DNA from: Cladocopium goreaui
Taxonomy: Eukaryota; Sar; Dinophyceae; Suessiales; Symbiodiniaceae
Assembly (NCBI GenBank): GCA_947184155.2
Contig: CAMXCT020001024.1
Span: 403,584-467,583, forward strand
Direction of reading: 5' to 3'
DNA: 64,000 bases
The notes beneath the pieces are model-generated. The model saw nothing but the letters and a program-made list of their open reading frames with translations. It had not been told where the DNA came from and made no database searches. Each line of letters opens with the position of its first letter. The stretch's first letter is position 1. Shown piece by piece: positions 23,691-37,138 of the stretch. The position numbers and the translations under genes are program-made.

Positions 23691-24890
23691 CAAGAATAAT
23701 TCATGGAATTGTTAGAAGTGTCTTCCAGGGGGGTTACTGCAAGATGGCACGGGTACCCCCACAAATGGCCAAGAATCTAGATAAACTTAGATAAAGTTAA
23801 ATAAAGATAGATACTTTTCGTCACGTGAAAAAGCTCTAAAAACCATGTATTTCAGTATATTTCAGTCAAAAGTTGCCAAAGTTGGAAGTTGGGGGAAAGC
23901 GCCCCAGAAAGCAGTGCTTCATGAGTTCCTCAACAGAACCACTACGAACCAAATGAGGCCTAGGGATGCCTAGGGAAATTTTAGGGCTGAGTGTTCTTGG
24001 GTCGTGTCACAGGGAATATTTGCCTTGGTTTAAGGAAGCAAGACAAAGGGCCATTGTCACAGAAAGGCAAGAATGTATAACCAGGGGAGACCAAAAAAAA
24101 CGAAAAATAGCCATAGTAAATACAAATAAACACACACGAAATCAAGTTAAAATTTGCAAACGAAACTAACGTTAAATGAAACCAAATAAAGCTATATAAA
24201 TAAGAATAAAATAAAGCTAAACAAAATTTTATAAATAAAGCTATATAAAGCTAAGGTATGTGCAGTAACCCAAAAAAACACCGCAAATAGCGATCAAAGG
24301 GCTTTTGGGAATGTTTTCCAAATGTCCCCACTGGGTAACCCAGAGGTTCCCCTAAAACATCAAAAAATGTTTGTTGATGTTTGATGGCTTTCGGGCCCAC
24401 AAAACTGTTTGTTGTGTGGCAACCATGCCGGTTCCAGAATCTGGGAATCATGATTGACAGAATATCTATGGAGAACGAAAGTCACCATGCCAAAAAATCT
24501 TGGAACCCCCTTTGTTTGACCTGGGTTCATTGATACCTTGATTTTTGCCTACACACCCCAAGCAGCCCCCCTAACAATTCTATGAATAATGATTTGAAGA
24601 TACCTTTGAAAAGCGGGCAAATGTTGTGATCCATGTCCAGCGAAGGAAAATCACCAAAAGGGTCCGGTCCTTTCCAGGCATCGTTCCAATGGAATATCCC
24701 TCAATTGCCAGTCCCCATTCAACCATCTTGTACCCAGTTTTCCCCATCAAAGATACCTGGATTTCTCAGTGCCAATAACGTATTTCAACGGGAAAACTGG
24801 AAAAAATATCTAACGATGGTGTCCGCAAATCAAAAATATAGATGAATCATGTTGGCTTTGGATAAACATGTAGCAAACTGATTCATCTAT
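23691..24890. other. AT-rich stretch without a defensible exon
   Basis: Repeated AAATAAAGCTATATAAA-like units occur at 23775-24255. Open plus-strand frames at 23966 and 24633 and a minus frame at 24251 have no supporting signals. Confidence 0.35.
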
Positions 24891-24904
24891 GAATCAGCGT
24901 GGAA

Positions 24905-26753
24905 ATTTCTGAAATAAACTGATGACAACTGATGGAATTCCTCAGCATTTCTATCCAGGCACGGCCGCATGGCGCCTTAGTCTCTGTCTCCGTCTCTTGG
25001 GGCGCCCCCGGAGGCGAGTCCTTGACCTTGACAAACCCGGGGAAGATGAGTGAACATCTTGGGTGAAAGATGGTGAAAGATGGTGAACAATGGTGAACAT
25101 AGTTAGGAAATGTATGGAATTCTCGAGCCAACATGAGCCAACTGGGATTTCGGTGTTTGGCTGTTTGGTATTTGTAGAATTTGGAGACTTGGGGGGAAAC
25201 ATGAGACATGTAACAAACACATGTCATCACATGTAAACATGCATGCCAGTCCAATGAGCATTCCGAGAACGGCGCTGGCTGTTGACCCAATGATGCCTGC
25301 ACCGTTCTCATCTTACTTTCATAACTCTCACACTGGAAATTCATGGAAATTCAGTGTGAAGACATGAAGACATGAAGAAGGCTCCGGGATAGTTGCAGAA
25401 GGCTCCAACGGCACCTGGTCATCAGCATCTACAGTTGAAGATTGCTCCGGGATAGTTGCTGGACGTTGCACATGTTGCACCTCCTGAGGAGAAGGCATCA
25501 AGCAGGCGAAGTAACAAATAGCAAAACAGGAAAGGCCTTTGCGGTGAAAGCTGCAGTTGCAGCTTGGGAGTTGAAATCGACCTACCATGCCAAGCGGCAA
25601 GCAATAGCAAGACATAGCAAGACATGTCAAATGTGCAGCTGAGTGTGGCATACTGTGATTTTCATTAATTTTCCACGCCTCTGGGAAATCCGGTGCCCAC
25701 TCTGCAGGAGCAGCCGCCTCCTCCTGAACAACCCCACATCTGGCGCCACGGTTTTCACGTCTGGTCAGCGCTTCCTAAACACAATTGCCCCATATTGCCC
25801 CGCTGATCCCATCGCGCATCTCCTGCGCTTGTAAAAGCTCAGATTGGGTGCGCAAGTAGCCTCCATGCCGGAAAAAAAAGGTTCTAGACTTGGTAGACTT
25901 GGTTTGGAATATCTTGGGTTTGCTGATGGTATTTTATGGGCTCATGATATTGATCTTTCATGTTCGCATTGCTTCCAGCCATGTCGAAAGTCACATGCAC
26001 CTTACCTGAGCCAAAAGAATGAACTGATATGGTAATCCCAAGCAACCCCTTCCCAGCATCAGTGGCACCTTTGGTTTCCATGGCAATTTGGCTGCCCAGT
26101 GAGCTCCCCTTTTTTATCACCTGTCGTGGGAGGCAGAGAAAATGGACTGTACTGTATAACCATGGGTATGTCACTATGTCTTACATTCCAGGAACACCTT
26201 AAAAACAGGTCGAATCAATCCGCCTGGTCTTGTTTGTGTGGATCATTCCTAGCGTTGGATCAAAGAACTTCATTGTCATTCTTACCATTCTTAATTGTGA
26301 ATGCTGAGCCCACGGTGGAAGCAGAAACATGCTCAAACACATCTTTCAGCCCAAAGGGATCTTGCCTCAAGCCTTAAGGGATAGCTGGAAATGCAATGTC
26401 AATTTATATATATATATAATATAATCAATTTCACTCACTGTGATCTGGAAACCAATACAGCAGAGAGCCGTTGCCTTCAAATCCTGTCAGGTTTGGTGAA
26501 CTGCACAGCATGCAAATGAATCCACACCTAGGTCCAACAATTGCAAATTCCCAACGCCGGGGGCTGGCCTTCCTCTTTCTTCCAGGCGGTATTTCCGGAG
26601 CACTCCTTCCAGTGTAGCACTGTGCTGAAATCTTGAGAAAGACTCACCGCTGGACCCCTCCCAACCGATTGTCATCGTCCGTGTCTCTCATCATCTCTCC
26701 ACAGGCTCCTTTCTACTTGAGCAAGCCGTTCTTGAATCTTCTTCAACTCCGGC
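24905..26753 (-). CDS. Multi-exon locus, unknown protein
   Basis: Fixed or near-fixed exons: 26753 to about 26680 (acceptor TTTTTTCTTGCAG; coiled-coil peptide PELKKIQERLAQVERSLW), about 26675-26487 (ATLEGVLRKYRLEERGRP), about 26358-26286 (QDPFGLKDVFEHVSASTVGS, ending at a GTAAGA donor), and 26120-26006 (acceptor CCCACGACAG, donor TCAG/GTAAGG; KKGSSLGSQIAMETKGATDA). Further protein-like segments are at 25510-25370 (EVQHVQRPATIPEQSSTVDA, with an imperfect PATIPE repeat), 25344-25235 and 25040-24905. Phases do not close between 26286 and 26120, so at least one small exon is missing or a border is wrong. No family is recognised. Confidence 0.5.
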
Positions 26754-27039
26754 CTGCAAGAAAAAATAGTGGGACATGACGGGACGGCAAATTCCAGGTG
26801 TCGTGCAAGCCGCAGAAAAAATACAAAAGCGAAGAAAAACTGCACCTGCATAGGTTGTTTCCTCTCTCTCTCTCTCTCTCTCGCTCTCCACCACCGTAGA
26901 TGGTTTCCGTAGACTGAGTGTAATCTTTGTTTTTGGCACCAGTAGTACCGCACAAGGCGGTGGCGGAAGTTTCAAAAATAGGAAACCTATAGGAGAGGTT
27001 GGTTGTTGTGAATCCAGAGCGAAGCCACTGATGGACCGA

Positions 27040-27180
27040 AAGGTGCTTGATCTCTCGCTCTCCTTCTCTCTCTCTCCTCTCCCTCCCTCCCCCTCCCCTC
27101 CCGCCCTCCCTCGCTCTCTCTCTCGCTCTCTCTCTCTCTCCCCCTCCCTCCCTCCCTCCCTCCCTCCCTCCCTCCCCTCG

Positions 27181-27222
<42 letters not shown>

Positions 27223-27579
27223 CTGCCTATCTATCTAGCTGTCTAGCTTTCTAGCTATTTGTCTTTCTATCTATCTATCCATCTATCTATCTATTTATCT
27301 ATCAATCCGTCTACCTATCTAGTTATCTAGTTATCTAGTTATCTAGTTATCTATCCATCTATCTATCTATCTATCTCTATAAATCTATCAGTCTATTTAT
27401 TTATCTATCTATCTATCGATCAATCTATCTATCTATCTATCTATCTATCTCTCTCTCTCTTTCATCTATTTACCTATCTATCTATCTATCTATCTATCTG
27501 TATATTTGACTATCTATCTGTCTATCTCTCTATCTATCTAACTATCTGTCTACCTATCTGTCTACCTACCTACCTACCC

Positions 27580-27611
<32 letters not shown>

Positions 27612-28662
27612 GTCTCTTTGTCTATCTATCTGTCTATCTGTCTATCTCTCTATCTATCTAACTATCTGTCTACCTATCTATCTATCTAGCTGTCTATCTA
27701 GCTGTCTACCTAGCGGTCTATCTATCTATCTATCTTTCTTTCTTATCTATCGATCGATCTATCTATCTATCTATCTATCTCTCTCTCTTTCATCTAATTA
27801 CCTATCTATCTATCTATCTATCTGTCTCTTTGTCTATCTATCTGTCTATCTGTCTATCTCTCTATCTAACTATCTGTCTATCTATCTATCTATCTCTATA
27901 AATCTATCAGTCTATTTATTTATCTATCTATCTATCTATCTGTCTGTCTAGCCATCTATCTATATCTATCTATCTCTCCGACTATCTATCGATCAAACCG
28001 TTTCTATCTATCTGTCTATCTGTCTATCTAACTATCTATCTATCTATCTGTATGTATCTATCTATCTATCCATCTATCTATTTATCTAGCTGTCTATCTT
28101 TCTTTTTGTCTATCTCTCCATCTATCTAACTATCTATCTATCTATCTATCTGTCTGTCTGTCTGTCTGTCTATCTGTCTCTCTGTCTATCTGTCTATCTG
28201 TCTACCTGTCTATCTGTCCAACTATCTCTCTATCTATCTGTCTATCTCTCCAACTATCTATCGATAAAACTGTCTCTCTGTCTATCTGCTTATCTGTCTA
28301 TCTATCTGTCTATGTATCGATCTCTTTTTTTCTATCTATCTTAGTATCTAACTATGTGTCTATAAACCTATGTATCTGTCTATCTGTCCATCTATCTATC
28401 TGTCTATCTGTCCACCTATCTCCCTATCTATCTATATGTCTATCATTGTCTATCCATCTATCCATCTATCTATCTATCTATTTATCTGTCTATTTGTCTA
28501 TCTATCTGTCTATCTGTCTATCTGTCTATCTATCTATCTATCTATCTAATTATCTGTCTACCCAGCTACCCATCTACCCATCTACCTATCTACCTACCTA
28601 CCTACCTATCTATCTATCTATCTCTGTCTGTCTGTCTGTCTGTCTGTCTTTCTGTCTATCTG
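27040..28662. repeat. 1.6-kb compound microsatellite
   Basis: It starts with CTCT/CCCT (27040-27220), then runs as CTAT with CTGT, CTCT, CTAC and CCAT variants to 28662. It is interrupted only by short variants such as AAAC and AAAT. Confidence 0.97.
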
Positions 28663-29360
28663 CCAGATTGAAAACGAAGCTCTTCTGCGAGACTTCCTCA
28701 TTTTTCGATCTTAACAACATCAAAAACAGAACAATTCTGCGACACTTCCTCAATGTTTGAACTTAACAACGTCAAAAACAAAGCAATTCTGCGAGACTTC
28801 CTTCAAAAATGGAAAGTTGAGTGCAGCGCTGGGAGCCTCATACCAATGCATTTTGCGATTTTTCCACTCCACCTGTGTAAAGTACTGCGCCTGCCACGAA
28901 AAATTGATGCCAGGTCATACGACGTGCTGGACCTGTCACGCAAAATCATCTCAGCAAACCTGAAGATCTGATGCTCCAAAATGCAACCCCTCTCAGGAAA
29001 TCAGCGCCCTGACCTCCTAACATCTCTGATGAACATGTCTTGTGTACTGCGCCTGCCACGCGACATGCATCTTTGAAAATCCTCTTCAAATGTCCCACGC
29101 CTGCCACCGTTTTTGGAAATGCTACAAAGCCCTCACGTTTTGCTCACTTTTGCCAAGGTGCACAATCCCTTGCGCCTGTCCAAAAGTGCTCCGTACCCCT
29201 CAGTTTTTTTGCACTTTTGACTTCGAAATGTGCTTCGCGCCACAACGGCGTGCACTTTTTCGACATCTGAACCTCCAAAAGTGGTCTGACACTGAGGTGT
29301 TTTGTGCATTTTGACTTCGAAATGTGCTTCGCGCCACAACGGCGATTTTTCATCTCTCAT
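28663..29360. repeat. Tandem and direct repeats
   Basis: About 56-bp units with AATTCTGCGAGACTTCCT (28690-28800), a repeated ACTGCGCCTGCCACG (28886 and 29045), and two copies of TTTTGACTTCGAAATGTGCT followed by TCGCGCCACAACGGCG near 29214 and 29308. Confidence 0.8.
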
Positions 29361-29599
29361 CTGGCCAGCTGGCTCCGCACCCGCCGCTTTAGCGAGCCTA
29401 CTTTTCGACCCTCCGGAGCCCCAGATCATTGGAAAAACACAGTGTTTCGCGACTTTCCTACCTTTTCTCGCATCTGCATCTTCTTTCTTCTTACTCTTTC
29501 TTTTCTACTCTTCTTTCTTCTAATCTTTCTCTTCTCTCTGCCTCTTCCCTGCTCTGCTTTTCATCTGTCCATATTGTCGGAAGTTTGACTAAACTTCCT

Positions 29600-31200
29600 T
29601 CGAATATACTCTATGGAAAAAATCCACCAAGGACGAGTCTGGTCTTGGCCCGCACCTCATCTCCTTGTATCTCGTGGCGGCTCGGCTGACTTCCTCCAGA
29701 ATCTGGAAAACAATGACCTCTGATGACCTTCGACGCAATGATAAAATGTGATGACTTACTATGTTACTATGACATATTAATGCATATTAATGCATATTGT
29801 TCTTGCCACAAGTTCCAGCTGGCTGCTTTTTTCCGAATCTCTCAATATCCCGGCCCAGGCTGACTTCGGGCTCCTCGCAGCCGACGGCCATGGGTCCATC
29901 GATGGTTTCTGCTGCGAACCTCAGCTGAAGTTACCTTCAGTTTAATGATTTTAATGGAATCCCGATGAATCCCGCGAACTTAGGCCAATCTATGTTATCT
30001 ATGTAAACCCATCAAATCTTCATGGTTTGTAATTCTATGTAATTCTTGACGCTCCACCTGCCGTCCCGACAGCGACTTGGCTTTTGGAAACAATATCTCA
30101 TTTTCCACTACACATTGATCCTTGATCTAGAAGGTCTGCAACACTGCCATCACTGCTGAGTTCGGCTGCTTTCAAGGCACTGCACTGCCTCTTTCCAACA
30201 CTGGTCTGCGAGCTTGATCGCGTTGGTGATGGTGTTCTTGACGCTTTGCGTTGTATTGAAATCCTGGTTGCAAAATTCGAAGTGTTGCAAACGGGCCAAA
30301 CAGGGAAACTCAGTTGCCATTGCTTCTACGATCTTCTCCCCTTTGAAAATCCTTTCCGTGCGCTGTGGGTCTCAATATGTCCCAACAGGAAAAACATGAT
30401 GACAAGGAATTATAAAACAAGAGTTTGGCCTTAAATGTATTATATACATCCAGTGAGATACTTGGCCATGGTCAAAAAAGGAAGGCACGTGTCAATCCGC
30501 ACAGTTGTTGCTCACATGATGTCGCAAACAGACTGGCCAAAGACAAAAAATCAATTCAAGGCGTCAACCTAGGCTGGCACAACCACCACCAGAAGCCTGC
30601 ACCAGGAATGCGGCATCCTCGCCATAAATCGACGAATGCCTATGGAGTCACTGCATGTCACAGCCGAGAAATGGGTGCTGGTGTGCTGGCTTGGTGAAGC
30701 TTTAGGCCTGACTGCGCTAGCCAAAATAACGCTAGACTTCACTTAACTGTTGAAATGATTGAAGATATTGAAGTAACCGCAGTGGCTTTCGCAAAGGCTC
30801 TTGCTTCACAAACAATTCCGGATTCCAGACTAGGCCCACCACAATCCGTTGAACAATTCCTGGCTATCCGGCTACCCACTCAGAAGTTGGAAGTCGCCAT
30901 CACTAGATTTATGATTTAGCCAGCGTCCATATGCACACCATTCACAAGCGATTTTCCAAGAAATGCAGCACCATAAGCACTCCTCCATGTATCTACCTCT
31001 GAGTCGTTCCGCGTCTAAGCAACACTTGGCAACTTTGTCTCGCATGCCAAGCAGTCTTTCATGTGCCCCATCCTGAGTTCTCTTTTCTGTGATTGGTGGA
31101 TATTGATGGCAATGCAATGGTGATCTGACATGGTCTAGCAATGCACTGCGTAGGTTCATGGAGCACTTGGCTGAGCTTGTATGTCTGCGTTGGAAATCAA
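29600..31200 (-). CDS. Multi-exon gene, unknown function
   Basis: Four strong exons. 31200-30876: acceptor TATGCGTAG, donor GTGG/GTAGCC, 108 residues including RLLGMRDKVAKCCLDAERLR. 30362-30154: acceptor CCACAG, donor AGCA/GTGATG, helix-rich, including ERIFKGEKIVEAMATEF and KNTITNAIKLADQCWKEAVQ. About 29935-29812: FAAETIDGPMAVGCEEPEVS, phase-compatible with the previous exon. 29702 to about 29620: acceptor TTGTTTTCCAG, ILEEVSRAATRYKEMRCGPR. Another small exon is needed between 30876 and 30362 because the phases differ. Cys-rich helical sequence suggests a folded soluble protein. No family is recognised. Confidence 0.6.
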
Positions 31201-32299
31201 CTACGCATAGAATCATAGCTATCTAATAAAAAATACAGTATTTGGGTATCTGTTTTACATATATATATATATGTATATGATTATATAATTATATATGATT
31301 AAATTATATATGTACTGTATGTGCGTTCTAAAAAACATATATGTTCATTGTACGTGCTTATATCATCTCATATCTATGTAATCTACAGAACGGATTCCTG
31401 AACCAGCTGGCAGGGACATCAACCAGAAAGCATAAAACGATATAAAACGTAGAAATGCGGCTCAGTGACCATTGCCGTTGCATTTTCGAGGCGTTTGGCT
31501 AGTTCCGCTTCCAAGTCACCTCAGCATGGAACTGCAAGACCAGAAAAAAGGAGCATTGCACTGGGGGTCTGCAAGACTCAAGACGGGTGGAGATCCCAGT
31601 ACATAATCTATCATGATGTAATTTCCAAAAGCTAACTATAGAATCAAAGTGTGCACAAAGAAAAGGATAAGTTAAGATTCACTTCGTGACAATATGTAGC
31701 ATCAAACATCAGCGCTCAGGAATTACACATATCGTTTGTTCTCTAGGATCTTCGCATGTTTGGGCGAATTCCAGGTGACACAGTTTCTGCATTGTTTTTT
31801 GGCTGCTTTCACGTGCTTTTTTGGTACAGTTGCGTGAGTTTTTGGTCTGACTTTCTTGGGGTCGCATCGTGTTTTGATTCGAGACCCCACCAAACGTCGA
31901 ATGGGATGCTCAGGCGTACCAGAGGACAAGCCTCAACCTCCTCGAATTCTTCTGGCAGCCAAGCCGCTTGCAATATCCACCGCTTCATTCAAGAAGTTGG
32001 AAACCAAAGCGCTAGCAGCCTAACCACCAAGTGCACGGTGCCTAGTACCCTCAAATACCCTGAGATACCCTGAGATACCCTGCTGTTTTTGTTCTCAACA
32101 TAGTCGACCAAGCACAAGACAGAAGACGAAATACACAAGCGTCACAAGTATCACACAAAGACGCGCAAGGTATTTCAAATGTATTTCAAATGTATTAAGG
32201 CATATGACAGAGTAGGCCGTAGAGGCCATGTCATTAGATGAGCATAAAATATCACCATTAGATGTCATCATTGTCATCAGCATCTGTTCGCATCTGTTC

Positions 32300-32420
32300 G
32301 CGTCTCGCATCGTGCCATCGCCCCTGAGTCCAGCGCTCCAGGTGCTTTGGCCCGGCTGGCGAAGTCCTTTTTGACGCCAATGATGGACTTGGTGGTGCCA
32401 TGAAGCCTTGGTCAACGGTG
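32300..32420 (-). CDS. Possible exon, unknown
   Basis: After an AG at GTTGACCAAG the minus strand can read LHGTTKSIIGVKKDFASRAK, then APGALDSGAMARCE. All three frames are partly open, but this one has the most protein-like composition. Confidence 0.35.
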
Positions 32421-32604
32421 ACATGTTATGACGTGGTATGACGTGGTATGACGTGGTGACAATCATGGAGAACTTGGATTCATGATCAAATCATAGTCTG
32501 ACGTCTGGACTCCAATTCTTGGATACTTTTGAGCATGATTCATCGGCTGTATTATTTACGTAATAAAATTAAAAGTAAAATAAAGTGTAATAAAACTTGA
32601 AGAC

Positions 32605-33025
32605 TCAGGCCATGTCCTCATGTGAGTGAACTTCCTCTTGAGAAATGCTGAATTGTTCTTCCAACATGTTTGGGTTAAGTTCCTGTGGCGAAGTGTTTGA
32701 TTTTCGAACAGTTCTCTGATGGTCTACATGTGACACTTGAGGGCGCTGCGTCTTGATTGCCTCTTCCGACTTCTTCTTCTCGAACTCTGACATTTTCCTT
32801 TGTTCGGTTTCTCGGCTTCCTGTCTTCGAATTCAACTTCCGTGCAACACTCCAACCCGGTCATATTCTTCGCTTCTGTTCACGTAATCGCCAGTTCTGAA
32901 AGGCCCGGCAATGCTTGCAGGAAAGAATCTTGAGTTCGGACTTGTCATTCTTGCCCAGATCTTCGAACAAGGCTCTCAACCTCAAACGTTTCACAATGGG
33001 GCGCCCTGAGGGGAATGAGCGATAC
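32605..33025 (-). CDS. C-terminal exons of a charged unknown protein
   Basis: Two segments in the same frame are separated by one TGA at about 32869. The upstream segment (after acceptor CCCCTCAG) reads RPIVKRLRLRALFEDLGKND and includes ILSCKHCRAFQNW. The downstream one reads SRETEQRKMSEFEKKKSEEA and ends VHSHEDMA and stop. Either a short intron removes the TGA or the gene is broken. It is highly charged and probably partly disordered. Confidence 0.42.
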
Positions 33026-33449
33026 CAAGAACCTGACCCAAACACATCAGATCTGAAAACACCTTCACAAAAATGGAGGCACAAACCATATCAAGTCATA
33101 ATACCTAGAATAGAATCCAGCCTGCACTTTAAAGGTTGCTGGTGTTTAGTACTGGTACTGTGCTGCTAAGCTAGTGGGTTCCAGAGAGGTGTTTCTTCAC
33201 ACTAGTCACTAGTGCAGAGGTGGTTGCTGGTGGTACTTGGTAGTGAGATTCTCCTCAGTCTTTCCCCGTCTCCCTTTCGCCTGCTGACTCTCTCCATCTC
33301 TCTATCTCTCTCTTTCCGTCACTCCCTATCGTTTCTGCCAGTTGTCAGTAAGTGTACCGCTCTACTTGATGTTTCTTAGTTCCAACGCTGCCTCACCGAG
33401 GCGCCCTTGATCGTTGCAAGGGTGGACTACAAAAAGACGGAATCGCAGA

Positions 33450-33690
33450 AGTTTTTAATGCAAACATCCGCGGGTGTAGCCTGTCCACACCTGTGGTTTC
33501 TGAGTGGAACCAGGACAAACACTGTGACAAGCGTCAGCCGCGTCCACGAACTGTGACCAGCCTGCGCAAAGGCCAGGGATTGCTTCAGCACAAGTCCCCG
33601 CCAAATATGGTTCAACTTGGAGGTTTGCAATCGTTTGCAAGTCGGTCAGTGCCAAGAGGATAAGGCTGGAGAATTGCATGTCGAATGCTA
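33450..33690 (-). CDS. Possible exon, unknown
   Basis: The minus strand reads LQVEPYLAGTCAEAIPGLCA, then GWSQFVDAADACHSVCPGST, a Cys-containing helical peptide. Borders are not fixed. A smaller candidate (AVGEYFNFDQPTEVLKVV) lies near 33980-33910. Confidence 0.35.
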
Positions 33691-34704
33691 TGAGCCAAAA
33701 CAACCCTTGTCCTCTGAAGCACAGCTCAATTCATCAGTCTTCCCTCAATGGTTTGAAACCAAGCATGCTGGGTAGGAATCACCAGTGGCCTTCCTCCTCT
33801 TGTTCTGGAATTGGCTGAGGCCGCGAAAAGAGTGCTGGCAAAACAGCCTCAGCCGGACCCTGTCACAACAGCACAGCACAGGTGAACCAAGGTGCACCAT
33901 GGCAGGTACCAAGTGACAACTTTAAGGACCTCCGTGGGCTGGTCGAAGTTGAAATACTCCCCAACCGCTGAAATCAAATAATGGTCTTCGTGTCCTTAGC
34001 CCACTTGGTTCAAAAAAACTACCCAGCTCATCAAGGCAGTTTCATTTGCCGAACAAAATTATGCCGGGGGCTAGCTGATGCTAGCTGCAGCCAGCTGGCC
34101 TCCCTTGACGTTGGTCGGGCCTTGGACATAGTGAAGCAAACTGCGAAACAACCACAATGAACCAGCATCTCAGCATCCACTCTGCCTGTTGACACCATGA
34201 TGAAATCAAAAAAAACTATCATGACCCACAAGGACTGGGCCAATCATTGGGATCAAGCAAGAGAAAAACGTCACCTGGACATGCCTGGGACTGGGCCACA
34301 GGCGTTGCAGCCACTGGATCATGGCATAATCATCCAGGAGCTCTATGATTTCACCACCTTGGAATGGCGGGAAGCCTGAGATCTACCGGGAAGCCTGAGA
34401 TCTACCACAAGGCCAAGCATTTTTACCAGGCAAGTTAAGCGTACACACTTAGAATATAGATGAATATAAATGAATATAGATGAATATAGTTAGGTGTAGT
34501 TACTGTAGGTAAGTTCATTCAAATTTCGGATAGTGAATGGATGGATGAATGGATGGATGGATGGATGCGATTGGAGGGGAGGGATGGGATGGGATGGGAT
34601 GGGATGGGACCGTCAATGACCTGGAGAAGTTGAATGACACCAGAACTCTCTCTCCATCTCTCTATCCCCTCTATCTGCACAACCCCTTCCCCCTATTACT
34701 AAAC

Positions 34705-34890
34705 CTCCCCCAAATAATAAAAACTAGGGTCCATGTCCAATTTTGGAGAATTTCAGGTTGGCCAATTTGACTTTTAATTGATCCCCTTTAGACAACAATT
34801 TAAAAAATAAAGCTAGCATTTGTGGGTAAAGTATCGCCCCCTAATAATACTAGACGACGGTTGGCCCGAGAGCGAAAAAGACGTTTTTCA
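34705..34890. mobile_element. AT-rich MITE-like segment
   Basis: It has AAATAATAAAAACTAGGG at one side and CCCCCTAATAATACTAGACG at the other, with CCCGAGAGCG just outside. The same terminal words occur in inverted orientation at 42.07-42.36 kb. Non-coding; transposon nature is inferred. Confidence 0.35.
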
Positions 34891-35104
34891 AGCAGCTCTG
34901 ACACTGAGTATGGTAGTTGTAAAAAATATTAAAGAATAGTCGGTGAATGGTTGGTGAAATTTATATGAGCTATGGAGGGGTAAGTTGTGAAAAGTAAGAT
35001 TGGTTAAGCAGAGGATACATGTGACAACCCATGCATATGCACTGTGCTGCTTGGCAAAGGGCATCATATGACACATATCTTGCAACCACAGAGAGGCATA
35101 GATA

Positions 35105-35116
35105 GAGAGAAAGGGG

Positions 35117-35147
<31 letters not shown>

Positions 35148-35245
35148 AGGGAGAGGAGGGAGGGAGGGAGGGAGAGGAAGAGAGGGAGAGAGAGAAAGAG
35201 GGAGGGAGGGAGGGAGAGAGAGAGAGAGAGATAGAGAGAGAGCAG
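35105..35245. repeat. GA/GGGA microsatellite
   Basis: GAGAGA and GGGAGGGAGG purine tract. Confidence 0.95.
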
Positions 35246-35389
35246 GGTCTTCTGTTGTTAGTATTGAGACACTATGTTACAAGACAATATATTAAAGATT
35301 TTGTATTTTAGGCAGACGAGACAAGTAGTATCAAGACAGTAAATTACAAGTACAAAACACTAGTTTGCATCGTATCCTTCGTAGTGTTT

Positions 35390-36485
35390 TTCACACACAG
35401 AACCTTTTACACACAGACGCTTTTGCACAGAAGCTGTTACACACAGACGCATTTACGCACAGAGGCTTTTACACACAGAAGCGTTTACACACAGACGCTC
35501 TTACACACAGAAGCGTTTACACAGAGAAGGTTTTACACACAGACACTAGACACTTTTACACACATAGGCTTTTACACACAGACACTAGACACTTTTATGC
35601 ACATAGGCTTTTACACACAGACGCCTTTAAACACAGACACTTTTACACGCACACACACTTTCACACACAGAAGCTTTTACACACAGACGCTTTTACACAC
35701 AGAAGCTTTTACACGCAGACGCTTTTACACACAAACGCTTTTACACACAGACACTTTTACACAGAGACACTTTCACCCACAGAAGCTTTTACACACACAC
35801 ACACGCTTTTCTTTTACACACACACGCACACTTTCACACACAGAGGCTTTTACACACAGACGCTTTCACAGAGACTTTTACACACGGACGCTTTTACACA
35901 CAGAAGCTTTTACACAGAGACTCCTTTACACACAGACGCTTTTACACACAAACGCTTTTACACACAGAGGCTTTTACACACAGACGCTTTTTTCACACAG
36001 ACGCTTTTACACATAGACGCTTTTACACACAAACACTTTCACACACAGAGGCTTTCACACACAAACGCTTTTACACACAGAGCTTTTACACACAGAAGCT
36101 TTTACACACAGACGCTTTTACACACAGACGCTTTTACACACAAACACTTTTCACGCACAGAGACTTTTTACACACAAGCTTTCACACACAGAAGCTTTTA
36201 CACACAGACGCTTTTACACACAGACGCTTTTACACACAGACGCTTTTACACACAGACGCTTTTACACACAGACGCTTTTACACACAAACGCTTTTACACA
36301 CAGAAGCTTTTACACACAGACTCCTTTACACACAGACGCTTTTACACACTTTTACACACAAACGCTTTTACACACAGACGCTTTTACACACAGACGCTTT
36401 TACACACAAACGCTTTTACACACAGACGCTTTTACACACAGACGCCTTACCCACACAGAAGCTTTTACACACAGAAGCTTTGCCA
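35390..36485. repeat. 16-bp minisatellite, about 1.1 kb
   Basis: The unit CTTTTACACACAGACG varies as AAGC, AGGC and AACGC. Because 16 is not a multiple of three and the unit lacks stops, frames of over 200 residues (repeating H-T-D-A-F-T-H-R) appear but are not genes. Confidence 0.95.
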
Positions 36486-36589
36486 TGTTTTCTGACATTG
36501 TATTTCACATTTTTCTGTCATTCTTTCTGACAAGTATAACTGGCAAGTGAATACCGGGTATGTGAGTGGTGGCTCGATGTGCGCGGGTG

Positions 36590-36795
36590 CGAATGGATGC
36601 TATGTGTGTGCGTGTGTGTGTGCGGGCGGGTTTGCATGGATGCTATGTGTGTGTGTGTACGTATTTGTGTGTGTGTCTGGATGTGTGTGTGTGCGTCTGG
36701 GAATGTCTGGGTATATCTGTGCGCATATGTTGTGTGGGTGTCTGTGCGTCTGTGTGGGTGTGTGGTTGTGTGTGTGGGTGGGTGTTCCTGTGTTT
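36590..36795. repeat. TG-rich microsatellite
   Basis: Imperfect TGTGTG with GCGTG and CTGGG variants. Confidence 0.9.
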
Positions 36796-37138
36796 GCGGG
36801 ATGTATTGTTAAAGTCAAATTGGAGAAAAATGTCTTTGAGGCGGACCATGGCCTGATCACCTTTCGGGCGTGAAATGGTCTTCTGGACACGCACTGCCAC
36901 AATGAAAACAGCTTGGAAAAAAGTACCACTTCCCAGCGGCATACTGAAACATGAACATGCCACGTTTCGGTCTCCAATACAGTGAACTCTCAAGACTTGA
37001 TTTTGTCACAATCGAAACGCTACTTGAAACTGAACTCCACAGACTATGTTTTGCCTTGACAACAGTTAACGACTGACACCTGTCGGTGTAGCGCGCTTTT
37101 TTCCCACTGTCCGCATCACAGGAACATGTCTCGATCGG

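Noticed and set aside
35365..36495. Plus-strand frame of 376 codons rich in H, T, D, F
   Set aside because: Pure translation of the 16-bp minisatellite; other frames are open too.
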